Below, in pieces: positions 1 to 7,368 of a stretch of DNA of 48,023 bases. The position numbers were made by a program, and so were the translations under genes. The notes under the pieces were generated by a model. It saw only the letters and a program-made list of their open reading frames with translations, ran no database searches and had not been told where the DNA came from. Source of the DNA: UBA6398 sp963644855 (lineage in GTDB: Bacteria > Bacteroidota > Bacteroidia > Bacteroidales > Bacteroidaceae); the NCBI GenBank assembly GCA_963644855.1, contig CAVIQL010000020.1, positions 1 to 48,023 of the forward strand, in the 5' to 3' direction. The stretch's first letter is position 1, and the number at the start of each line of letters is the position of its first letter.

Positions 1-49
1 ATGTCTGACATTGTTTAAAAAATATCGGTTATTGTTTTTGCGATATGCC
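1..49 (+). repeat. Interspersed 21-bp-unit repeat, copy A (cut by window edge)
   Basis: Left-truncated copy of the intergenic repeat also found at 3404-3492, 19841-19915, 26730-26812 and 43851-43940. It shows a TGTCTGACA palindrome, a second diverged unit one 21-bp period later, and the terminal motif TTTTTGCGATATGCC. It lies upstream of the MATE gene. Confidence 0.8.
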
Positions 50-121
50 TTGTTGTTTTTTGTGATAGCTTTGGGCTTATTCGCAAAGCGGCTTTTGCGT
101 GGAAATTATAAAGTTTATTGG

Positions 122-129
122 TAAATTTG
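122..129 (+). promoter_or_regulatory. Candidate -7 promoter box for the MATE gene
   Basis: TAAATTTG matches the Bacteroidetes -7 consensus TAnnTTTG. A TTTG stands at 94-97, but the 24-nt spacer is longer than the usual 19-21. Because this box lies downstream of the GTG at 99, it argues against that codon as the translation start. Confidence 0.5.
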
Positions 130-155
130 CATGCTTAAATTTGGCACCCTTTACG

Positions 156-1544
156 ATGTTGAAATTCAAACAAAGCGATATTCTGCTTGCGGCAATGCGC
201 GATGGCAAGGTGCTGACGCGCATTGATAAACTGAAGCTTATTGTGGCTCTCAGCATTCCCTCTGTGTTGGCGCAGATTACGAGTGTGCTGATGTTTTATA
301 TCGATGCTGCGATGGTGGGACACCTTGGAGCAAAGGCTTCGGCAAGTATAGGATTGGTTGAAAGCACTACGTGGCTTTTTGGAAGCATCACGAGTGCGGC
401 GTCGATGGGTTTCTCGGTGCAGATTGCCCACAAGGTGGGGGCGAAAGACTTTGAGGGGGCGCGCAATGTGTTTCGTCATGGATTGATAGCCACTGGTGTT
501 TTGGGTATAATCATCATGGCTGTTGCGGCGGCGGTATCTTTTCCGCTCCCTGTTTGGCTTGGTGGCGGCGAAGACATACGTCATAACGCCACCATGTATT
601 TCTTGATTTACTCGTTTGCCATTCCGTTTTTGCAGTTGTCGAGCCTTTCGGGAAATTCTCTGAAAAGTAGCGGAAACATGCGCGTTCCGGGAGCTACGAG
701 TGTGCTTATGTGCCTGCTCGATGTGGTTTTCAATTATTTGTTTATCTATATCCTTGGGCTGGGAGTGGTTGGTGCTGCTCTTGGAACGTTTAGCGCGGTG
801 GTGGTTACGGCTTTGCTTGCTTTTTATTTCGCAACTTGTCGCAGCAATATACTGTCGTTTCGCCTCAGCAAGGTGCGTTTTAAATGGAACAAAGCGTTTG
901 TAAACAAAGCACTCGGCATATCATCGCCTCTTGCATTGCAATACATTTTCATGGGAGGCGCACAAATAATAAGCACAATAATTGTGGCTCCGCTTGGAAA
1001 CGTTGCCATTGCTGCCAATACGTTTGCCATCACGGTGGAAAGCCTTTGCTACATGCCGGGGTATGGTATTGGCGATGCGGCGTCGACTCTCACCGGACAA
1101 TCATTGGGCGCGGGACGAATAGACGTTTGTAGAAGTTTTGCGAAGATGACCGTTGGGCTCGGCATGGCTATTATGGCGGTGATGGGAGTGCTAATGTTTG
1201 TGTTTGCGCCGCAGATGCTCGGTTTTATAACGCCGGTTGACGAAATTTGCACGCTTGGCACTGCTGCTTTGAGGATTGAGGCTTTTGCCGAACCTATGTT
1301 TGCCGCCGCAATAGTTACTGCCAGCGTTTGCATAGGCGCGGGCGATACAAAGAGTCCTACTGTGATAAATCTTTGCAGCATGTGGATTGTGCGTTTGTCG
1401 CTTGCCGCTGTGCTTGCTCCGCATTATGGTTTGCGGGGAGTGTGGTTTGCAATGGCAGTGGAGCTTACCATTCGCGGCACATTGTTTCTCGTTCATCTGT
1501 TTCGCGGGAAGTGGATTAAACTCGGCAGGAAAAAGTTGGATTGA
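156..1544 (+). CDS. MATE family multidrug/cation-coupled efflux transporter
   Basis: Inner-membrane exporter of the MATE (NorM/DinF-like) family, which moves organic cations or metabolites outward in exchange for Na+ or H+. The protein has about twelve hydrophobic segments in two homologous halves. The first half begins near LKLIVALSIPSVLAQI with an ALGTFSAV-type segment later; the second starts near ALGISSPLALQYIF and contains GIGDAASTLTGQSLGAG, a typical MATE stretch. The length of about 460 residues is normal. The frame is open back to a GTG at 99, but the promoter box at 122-129 favours the ATG at 156; the ATG at 195 is also possible. It is monocistronic and ends at a bidirectional terminator. 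The substrate cannot be told from sequence. Confidence 0.9.
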   Translation: MLKFKQSDILLAAMRDGKVLTRIDKLKLIVALSIPSVLAQITSVLMFYIDAAMVGHLGAKASASIGLVESTTWLFGSITSAASMGFSVQIAHKVGAKDFEGARNVFRHGLIATGVLGIIIMAVAAAVSFPLPVWLGGGEDIRHNATMYFLIYSFAIPFLQLSSLSGNSLKSSGNMRVPGATSVLMCLLDVVFNYLFIYILGLGVVGAALGTFSAVVVTALLAFYFATCRSNILSFRLSKVRFKWNKAFVNKALGISSPLALQYIFMGGAQIISTIIVAPLGNVAIAANTFAITVESLCYMPGYGIGDAASTLTGQSLGAGRIDVCRSFAKMTVGLGMAIMAVMGVLMFVFAPQMLGFITPVDEICTLGTAALRIEAFAEPMFAAAIVTASVCIGAGDTKSPTVINLCSMWIVRLSLAAVLAPHYGLRGVWFAMAVELTIRGTLFLVHLFRGKWIKLGRKKLD

Positions 1545-1611
1545 GTGGCGAATAAACGCGCGGTTTTCAGGCATAGTTTTGCCGCTTTCCTATAACGTTA
1601 TGCTGAAAACT

Positions 1612-1644
1612 AAAAAGGATACGCCTACATGGCGTATCCTTTTT
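1612..1644. terminator. Bidirectional intrinsic terminator between MATE gene and GH27 gene
   Basis: Perfect 14-bp stem (AAAAAGGATACGCC / GGCGTATCCTTTTT) with loop TACAT. A and T tracts on the two sides let it work in both directions, ending the convergent genes on either side. Confidence 0.9.
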
Positions 1645-1664
1645 ATGATTTACCACAAAAACGA

Positions 1665-3266
1665 TTATCTCTTTGCTATTGTTATTCCGTCAATGTCTGG
1701 AGCGTATCCGTTGTCGCAGCCCAAAGTGATAATGTTGTTCCCCTTTTTGAGAGTGCCGCGCACTGTGAGCGTGTTATACTTGTTGTATGCGCCGGTGTTG
1801 AGGTCTTTGTAAATCACGGGCTGACCATTGTTTACCGTAATCTTCAAGTATCTGTTTTCTCCCGAAGCATAGCGCACCGTGATGTCGTATGTTCCGCCCT
1901 TTTCTGAGTAAACGTTTTTCCATTGCATGACATTCTGCGGCGTACCTCCGAGATACATTACTTTTACTCCGCACGAAGCTTCCGGATCTTCGGTATAGCG
2001 AATTGTTTGTTTGTTGCCGCCGAGATCATTAAAGTCGGGCATGTAAGCAGTACCGGCATTGTATACCGTGCGCTCGATGCGGTTTCCTTTTACTGTCCAC
2101 ATTTTTACGCTGTGTGCGGGAACGGTTTCGTTAATGCTGCCGTCGAGCACAGGACCTGCGGTATGGTGGATAAGATCGCGGGTTGTGGCTTTTCCGCTAA
2201 AGTCAATGATTTCGAGGGGAACGTTGAAATTTGCGGGTTCATCGCCAAGATTTAGTAGGGCAACTGCTCTTGTGTCGCCGTTGAGCTTCTTGATGTCCTT
2301 TACATAAATCATGGAATTGTTTTTCTGGTACACAATGTAGGCTTGAAGCCCGAGCGGGTCCTGATTAATGTCTATGAGTTCTTTGTTTTTCATTAGTTCG
2401 AGCGACTTCTCGGGTATTTTTGTCATGTCGCAGCCTACGAGTAGAGGCGAACTCTGTATACACCAAATTGCCATGTGTACTTCTTCTTCGTTAAGGGGAA
2501 GTCCGCGCCCAATTTCGAGCATGTCCATGTCGTTGTAGTGTCCGTCGCCGCAATAAGCCGACAAATATTTGTTTTTACCGATGACATATTTCCACGAACC
2601 CCAACTTGCGTTGATATCACCACTGATACGCCACGAATCTGCTACGTTTTTGCACCAAGTTCCGGGGTATGCCCAGCGACAAATGTTGTATGAAATTTTG
2701 CGTCCGAGTTTTTGGCTTTGTGCTTTGATTGCATTTCCGATTGCTGTGTAGGTAGGTTCTTCGAGCAAACCTTGTCCTGCGGCACCACAATAGTCTACTT
2801 TTACGAAATCATAGTCCCATTTGTTGAAATACAAGTCGCAGTCGGCTTCTTCGTGTCCGTGAAATCCCACGCCATGTCCGAATTCGGGATTTTTGAAACT
2901 GCCAGAGCCGCAAGTGTTGCCCGCAGCGTCGTTGTATATACCGGGTTTCAATCCTTTTTTGCGTATGTATTCTGCCACATAGCGCATGCCGTTTGGAAAC
3001 AGTTCGTCGTTGCTTGTCATGTTGCCCTGCGCGTCGCGTCCGCCCATGTAACCGTCGTCGATGTTGCAGTAAATGTAGCCGGCATCGCGGAGCCCGGTAG
3101 AAACCTGTGCGTCGGCGTTGGCGCAAATATTCTTCTCGTTGATATTAAGAGCGAGAGTGTTCCAACTGCTCCAGCCCATTACGGGAGGCGCAAACTTCTT
3201 TGCTTTCTGTGCACCCGCACTCAGAGCTACCAGCATCGATGCACAGAGAATTAGAGACTTTTTCAT
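1665..3266 (-). CDS. Secreted GH27 alpha-galactosidase with C-terminal carbohydrate-binding module
   Basis: Hydrolyses terminal alpha-galactosides (possibly alpha-N-acetylgalactosaminides) outside the cytoplasm. The ATG at 3266 gives a signal peptide MKKSLILCASMLVALSAGAQ; the longer frame upstream lacks one and lies across the promoter. The GH27 barrel follows, with MGWSSWN near the start, the nucleophile Asp158 in KVDYCG and the acid/base Asp217 in RISGDI, then DINQDPLG. After a short beta domain, roughly residues 405-533 look like a CBM35/CBM6-type beta-sandwich (GVKVMYLGG, DITVRYASG, DIDGITI). 533 residues. Divergent from a GH20 hexosaminidase, so the pair probably works on host or plant glycans. 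No susC/susD genes are adjacent. Family is certain; the exact substrate is inferred. Confidence 0.93.
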   Translation of the reverse strand: MKKSLILCASMLVALSAGAQKAKKFAPPVMGWSSWNTLALNINEKNICANADAQVSTGLRDAGYIYCNIDDGYMGGRDAQGNMTSNDELFPNGMRYVAEYIRKKGLKPGIYNDAAGNTCGSGSFKNPEFGHGVGFHGHEEADCDLYFNKWDYDFVKVDYCGAAGQGLLEEPTYTAIGNAIKAQSQKLGRKISYNICRWAYPGTWCKNVADSWRISGDINASWGSWKYVIGKNKYLSAYCGDGHYNDMDMLEIGRGLPLNEEEVHMAIWCIQSSPLLVGCDMTKIPEKSLELMKNKELIDINQDPLGLQAYIVYQKNNSMIYVKDIKKLNGDTRAVALLNLGDEPANFNVPLEIIDFSGKATTRDLIHHTAGPVLDGSINETVPAHSVKMWTVKGNRIERTVYNAGTAYMPDFNDLGGNKQTIRYTEDPEASCGVKVMYLGGTPQNVMQWKNVYSEKGGTYDITVRYASGENRYLKITVNNGQPVIYKDLNTGAYNKYNTLTVRGTLKKGNNIITLGCDNGYAPDIDGITIAKR

Positions 3267-3312
3267 GTTATTGTATGTTTTAATGCGTTTTGTTTTCATG
3301 CACGTTTGTTTG

Positions 3313-3320
3313 CAAATATA
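3313..3320 (-). promoter_or_regulatory. -7 promoter box of the GH27 gene
   Basis: Minus-strand TATATTTG (TAnnTTTG consensus), about 47 nt before the ATG at 3266. No clear -33 TTTG is visible. Confidence 0.6.
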
Positions 3321-3403
3321 AAAAGATTTTTTCATAGACAGACTTGTAAATACGATAAATATCAGAGAGTTTTTGTTTGTTTATTGCCGCTTGAAAAATG
3401 ATA

Positions 3404-3492
3404 CGGCATATCGTAAAAATAATGTCCGATATTATTTAAAAAACAAGGCACCTTTTTTAAAAAATATCGGATATTAGAAAAACGATATGCGC
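3404..3492. repeat. Interspersed 21-bp-unit repeat, copy B
   Basis: Three 21-bp units between inverted end motifs: GGCATATCGTAAAAAT at the left and AAAAACGATATGCG at the right. Outer units contain TGTCCGATA and TATCGGATA. The middle unit is degenerate (AACAAGGCACC...). It sits between two divergent promoters. Confidence 0.8.
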
Positions 3493-3518
3493 AAGCAAAA
3501 AATCCATGATAAAAAGCG

Positions 3519-3526
3519 TATATTTG
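3519..3526 (+). promoter_or_regulatory. -7 promoter box of the GH20 gene
   Basis: TATATTTG followed by C, matching the Bacteroidetes -7 consensus, 78 nt before the chosen ATG at 3604. Confidence 0.6.
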
Positions 3527-3603
3527 CCAACGTGTAAAAAACGTTTCCAACGGCATGCGGGCAATACATGAAGAGCCTATGCGCCAACCATATACAACCC
3601 ATT

Positions 3604-5250
3604 ATGAAAACTTTGAAAGCTACGTTTGCCGCCCTTGCTTTGTGCACTGGCATTGCAGGCGCACAAAACGCCGCCAAGCTACCGCTCATACCGCAACCCG
3701 CACATGCTGTGCAGACCAAGGGCACTTTTGTGTTCAAGAATACTGTAAAAACCTTTGCCGACAGCTACAAGAACGACAGTATAGGGCGTGTGCTTTCGCA
3801 ATTCGAACGTAAATTCACTCAGGCGTCGGGCTTGCGGTGCAAAAGAGTGAAGCGTGGCGGCGCGTTGCAACTCAAACGCAACGATACGCTCAAAGGCGAG
3901 GGATACAAACTGAATGTCTCCCCCCAAAAGATATTGATAGAAGCTGCGCGCCCGGCAGGTTTTTTCTATGCCCTGCAAACTTTGCAGCAATTATTCCCCT
4001 CGCGCACAGTAGCTGCCGGAACAAAAGCGGCAACTATCATATGCCAATGGCAATTGCCGGCTGTGAACATCGAAGATACCCCACGATTTGGTTGGCGCGG
4101 ATTTATGCTCGACGAGGGACGGCATTTCTTCGGGAAAAAAGAGGTAAAGAAAATTCTTGATGTAATGGCATATTATAAAATGAACCGATTTCATTGGCAT
4201 TTGACCGAAGATCAGGGGTGGCGCATAGAGATAAAGAAATATCCTAAACTCACCGAAACCGGCGCATGGCGCAACTCGCGCACACTTGGCTATGCCGAAG
4301 TGAAACCAGACGGCGTAACCTATGGCGGATACTACACACAGGACGATGCGCGTGAGATAGTGGAGTATGCACGAGAGCGTTTCATCGAGATAGTTCCTGA
4401 GATAGATTTGCCGGGGCACTCTCAAGCCGCTGTGGCTTCGTATCCCGAGTTTCTTGCGTGCGACCCGCAAAACGCGCATGCCGTATGGTGTTATCAAGGT
4501 ATCTCGACAGATGTAATAAATGTGGCAAATCCTCGCGCCGTAGAGTTTGCAAAAAATGTCATTGACGAACTTGGAACGATATTTCCTTATTCCTATATAC
4601 ATTTGGGCGGAGATGAATGTCCTACAAACAAATGGGAAAACAACGCAGACTGCCGTAAACTACTCGAAACCCTGGACAGCAAAAACTATCGCGACCTTCA
4701 AACAAATTTCTACTACCAACTTAAAAAACATATCGACAGCAAACCAAAAGAATACCAACGGCATCTGATTTTCTGGAATGAAGTTTTGCACGGAAACACA
4801 TTGGCTTTGGGCAAAGACGTTACCATTATGGCGTGGACGGGAGCAGATGCCGCCGCCAAAAGCGCAGCGCAGCGCGGAATGAGTACAATTCTTTCGCCGC
4901 AGATACCTTATTATATAAACAGGCGACAAAGCAATGACCCCAACGAACCTCGCTCGCAGGGCACGGGAACAGAAACCGTTGAGGCCGTTTACAATTACAT
5001 TCCAATGAAGAATGTAGACAAGGAATTGCAGTCGCAATATCTGGGAGTACAGGCAAATTTTTGGACAGAATGGGTGGAAGACGCCGCAACACTGCAATAT
5101 TTGATGTTTCCACGGTTGGCAGCCGTAGCCGAAGCCGCATGGACACCACAATCCTTGCGTAACTACAACGATTTCCTGGAACGCCTGCAACAAGAACCAT
5201 CGTTTTACGAAGCATTAGGCGTAAACTATGGCAAACATGTATTCCGCTGA
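3604..5250 (+). CDS. Secreted GH20 beta-N-acetylhexosaminidase
   Basis: Removes terminal beta-linked GlcNAc or GalNAc from glycans by substrate-assisted catalysis. The ATG at 3604 gives signal peptide MKTLKATFAALALCTGIAGA; the frame begins 12 codons earlier but that extension is not signal-like. An N-terminal GH20b-type domain (about residues 25-145) precedes the barrel, which has GWRGFMLDEGRHF, FHWHLTEDQGWRIEIKKYP, EIDLPGHSQAA and the catalytic Asp337-Glu338 pair in HLGGDE. A Trp-rich end (QANFWTEWVEDAATLQYLMFPR) lines the active site as usual. 548 residues, full length. Divergent from the GH27 gene, suggesting joint glycan scavenging. No lipobox, so probably periplasmic. Confidence 0.95.
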   Translation: MKTLKATFAALALCTGIAGAQNAAKLPLIPQPAHAVQTKGTFVFKNTVKTFADSYKNDSIGRVLSQFERKFTQASGLRCKRVKRGGALQLKRNDTLKGEGYKLNVSPQKILIEAARPAGFFYALQTLQQLFPSRTVAAGTKAATIICQWQLPAVNIEDTPRFGWRGFMLDEGRHFFGKKEVKKILDVMAYYKMNRFHWHLTEDQGWRIEIKKYPKLTETGAWRNSRTLGYAEVKPDGVTYGGYYTQDDAREIVEYARERFIEIVPEIDLPGHSQAAVASYPEFLACDPQNAHAVWCYQGISTDVINVANPRAVEFAKNVIDELGTIFPYSYIHLGGDECPTNKWENNADCRKLLETLDSKNYRDLQTNFYYQLKKHIDSKPKEYQRHLIFWNEVLHGNTLALGKDVTIMAWTGADAAAKSAAQRGMSTILSPQIPYYINRRQSNDPNEPRSQGTGTETVEAVYNYIPMKNVDKELQSQYLGVQANFWTEWVEDAATLQYLMFPRLAAVAEAAWTPQSLRNYNDFLERLQQEPSFYEALGVNYGKHVFR

Positions 5251-5437
5251 CAACAAAACAAGCCTTGGAATATTTCATAGCCCCGAACATTCTTCATATT
5301 TCCCATGTCGATGAACGCACACGGGGATATTGTTGTTGGTTTGGGGATAATTTCAGCAAAAGACGGCATGTTTAAATCCCAATGTGGGGAAAAAACAAAA
5401 TTTCTTTGCTCGTAAATCGAAAAAAAAGGCAAACCGC

Positions 5438-5468
5438 TTGCTTATAATGAAATAAATGTATATTTTTG
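5438..5468 (+). promoter_or_regulatory. Promoter of the rimP-nusA-infB operon
   Basis: A TTG (5438-5440) is followed after 20 nt by TATTTTTG (5461-5468), fitting the Bacteroidetes -33/-7 arrangement. It is the only clear promoter before the plus-strand run. Confidence 0.6.
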
Positions 5469-5479
5469 CACACGTTCAA

Positions 5480-5509
5480 GAGTGAGGGGCTTGTATAAGT
5501 TCCTCACTC
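5480..5509 (+). promoter_or_regulatory. Hairpin in the rimP operon leader
   Basis: GAGTGAGG pairs with CCTCACTC across a 14-nt loop, just after the predicted transcription start and before the rimP ATG. No T-tract follows, so it is not a standard terminator. It may stabilise the mRNA or bind a regulator. Confidence 0.45.
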
Positions 5510-5536
5510 GTTGTTATAAATAAATGGTCTGAAGCG

Positions 5537-6004
5537 ATGATAGACAAAAAAAAGGTAGAGGGTATTGTTGATGAATGGCTCGCCGGCAAGGAATATTTCC
5601 TAACGGATTTAAGCATTAGCGACGAAGACAACATTGTGGTGGAAATCGACCACAAAGAAGGCGTTTGGATAGACGATTGCGTGGAGTTGAGCAAGTTTAT
5701 CGAGGAACGCCTTGATCGCAATGACGAAGATTATGAACTTGAGGTGGGCAGCGCAGGAATAGGACAACCCTTCAAAGTGCATCGTCAATACGAAAACCAT
5801 GTGGGTGAAGCCGTAGAAGTACATACCACAGGGCGCGAAAAACTAAAAGGAACGCTCAAGGCCGTAGATGACGCTGGTATTACGCTTACAATGAAAGTAA
5901 AGTTTAAACCAGAAGGTGCCAAGCGTGCCAAAATGATTGACGAAGACCGCACGATTACGTTTGGTGAAATTGATACGTGCCAAGCTGTAATCGATTTCAA
6001 GTAA
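5537..6004 (+). CDS. rimP: Ribosome maturation factor RimP
   Basis: Cytoplasmic factor needed for assembly of the 30S subunit. The 155-residue protein has the RimP N-terminal alpha/beta domain, with LEVGSAGIGQPFK corresponding to the family's conserved SPG(l)-type strand (here SAGIGQP), and a C-terminal Sm-like beta barrel (VHTTGREKLKGTLKAVDDAGITL). Slightly acidic, as usual in Bacteroidales. First gene of the operon; nusA follows after 94 nt, a pairing conserved across bacteria. Confidence 0.93.
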   Translation: MIDKKKVEGIVDEWLAGKEYFLTDLSISDEDNIVVEIDHKEGVWIDDCVELSKFIEERLDRNDEDYELEVGSAGIGQPFKVHRQYENHVGEAVEVHTTGREKLKGTLKAVDDAGITLTMKVKFKPEGAKRAKMIDEDRTITFGEIDTCQAVIDFK

Positions 6005-6098
6005 ATATATCCGCTCCTAAATGTTAGGGGCGGAACGTTTCATTATAGGGGACAAACAATTCCCCGCTTATCAAGAATAATAAAAAACAAATATAAAA

Positions 6099-7361
6099 AT
6101 GCCACGCAGAAAAGAAGAAACTGAAAGCATGATAGACATTTTTGCCGATTTTCGGGATAATAAGAAAATCGACCGTACAACTCTTGTGGGAGTTCTTGAA
6201 GAGAGCTTTCGCAGTGTATTGGCAAAAATGTTTGGCAGCGACGAAAATTTCGATGTAATCGTAAACCCCGACAAGGGCGATTTGGAAATCTATCGCAATC
6301 GTATTGTGGTAGGAAACAATGAAGTGAATGACTCCAACAAGGAAATTTCGCTTGACGACGCACATGAAATCGACTCAACCTATGAGGTGGGCGAAGAAGT
6401 GAGTGAGCCTATCAATTTTGCGAAGTTCGGTCGCCGCGCAATACTTACGCTTCGCCAAACTCTCGCAAGCAAAGTGCTTGAACTTGAACACGATTCTCTT
6501 TACAACAAATACAAAGACCGTGTTGGCGAGATTGTGAGCGGCGAAGTATATCAAGTTTGGAAAAACGAAATGCTTATCGTTGACGATGAGGGCAACGAAA
6601 TGTTTCTTCCCAAAGGCGAGCAAATTCCGCGCGATTACTTTCGCAAAGGCGAGACAGTGAGAGCCGTTGTAAACCGTGTGGACAACGCTAACAACAATCC
6701 AAAGATTTATCTCAGCCGTACGGCTCCAGAATTCCTCATTCGTTTGCTCGAAGGCGAAGTACCTGAAATAGCCGACGGACTGATTACAATAAAGAAAGCC
6801 GCACGTATTCCTGGCGAAAGGGCAAAAATAGCTGTGGAAAGTTATGACGAGCGCATTGATCCCGTGGGAGCTTGCGTTGGCGTGAGAGGTAGCAGAATTC
6901 ATGGCGTAGTGCGTGAACTTCGCGGAGAGAATATCGATGTGATAAACTACACTCCAAACGAATCTTTGTTTGTGCAGCGCGCACTTGCTCCCGCCAAGAT
7001 TTCAAACATAAAGCTCAATGTTGAAGATCATATGGCTCAGGTTTTCTTGAAGCCCGAAGAAGTTTCGCTCGCTATAGGACGCAGCGGTATGAATATCAAA
7101 CTCGCCTCAATGCTTACCGGTTATACCATCGACGTTTATCGCGAGGTGGAAAATACTCCCGAATATGAGGACGTTTATCTTGACGAATTCTCCGATGTGA
7201 TTGACCAATGGGTAATCGATGCCATAAAGTCGATTGGTCTCGACACAGCAAAAGCCGTGATTGACGCTCCGCGTGAAATGCTTATCGAGAAAGCCGATTT
7301 GGAAGAGTCGACCGTAGATGATGTATTGCGTATATTGAAAGCTGAATTTGAGGACGAATAA
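6099..7361 (+). CDS. nusA: Transcription termination/antitermination factor NusA
   Basis: Binds RNA polymerase and nascent RNA and controls pausing, termination and antitermination. Domains in order: N-terminal RNAP-binding domain (about 1-130, from SMIDIFADFRDNKKIDRTTL), S1 domain (about 135-205, GEIVSGEVYQVWKNEMLIVD), then KH1 and KH2 (about 215-350), with GACVGVRGSRI and EEVSLAIGRSGMNIKLAS as KH signatures. The end (VDDVLRILKAEFEDE) is acidic, and the repeated C-terminal acidic domains of enterobacterial NusA are absent, as in other Bacteroidetes. 420 residues. infB starts 7 nt after the stop. Confidence 0.97.
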   Translation: MPRRKEETESMIDIFADFRDNKKIDRTTLVGVLEESFRSVLAKMFGSDENFDVIVNPDKGDLEIYRNRIVVGNNEVNDSNKEISLDDAHEIDSTYEVGEEVSEPINFAKFGRRAILTLRQTLASKVLELEHDSLYNKYKDRVGEIVSGEVYQVWKNEMLIVDDEGNEMFLPKGEQIPRDYFRKGETVRAVVNRVDNANNNPKIYLSRTAPEFLIRLLEGEVPEIADGLITIKKAARIPGERAKIAVESYDERIDPVGACVGVRGSRIHGVVRELRGENIDVINYTPNESLFVQRALAPAKISNIKLNVEDHMAQVFLKPEEVSLAIGRSGMNIKLASMLTGYTIDVYREVENTPEYEDVYLDEFSDVIDQWVIDAIKSIGLDTAKAVIDAPREMLIEKADLEESTVDDVLRILKAEFEDE

Positions 7362-7368
7362 GTAGTAT

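Larger units (their letters stand above)
3267..3603. other. Intergenic spacer between divergent glycosidase genes
   Basis: Holds two divergent promoter boxes, TATATTTG on minus (3313-3320) and TATATTTG on plus (3519-3526), with interspersed repeat copy B between them. I see no further gene here. Confidence 0.7.

Noticed and set aside
3267..3603. Glycosidase pair as a polysaccharide utilisation locus
   Set aside because: No susC/susD pair, sulfatase or hybrid sensor is adjacent, so only a loose functional link can be claimed.
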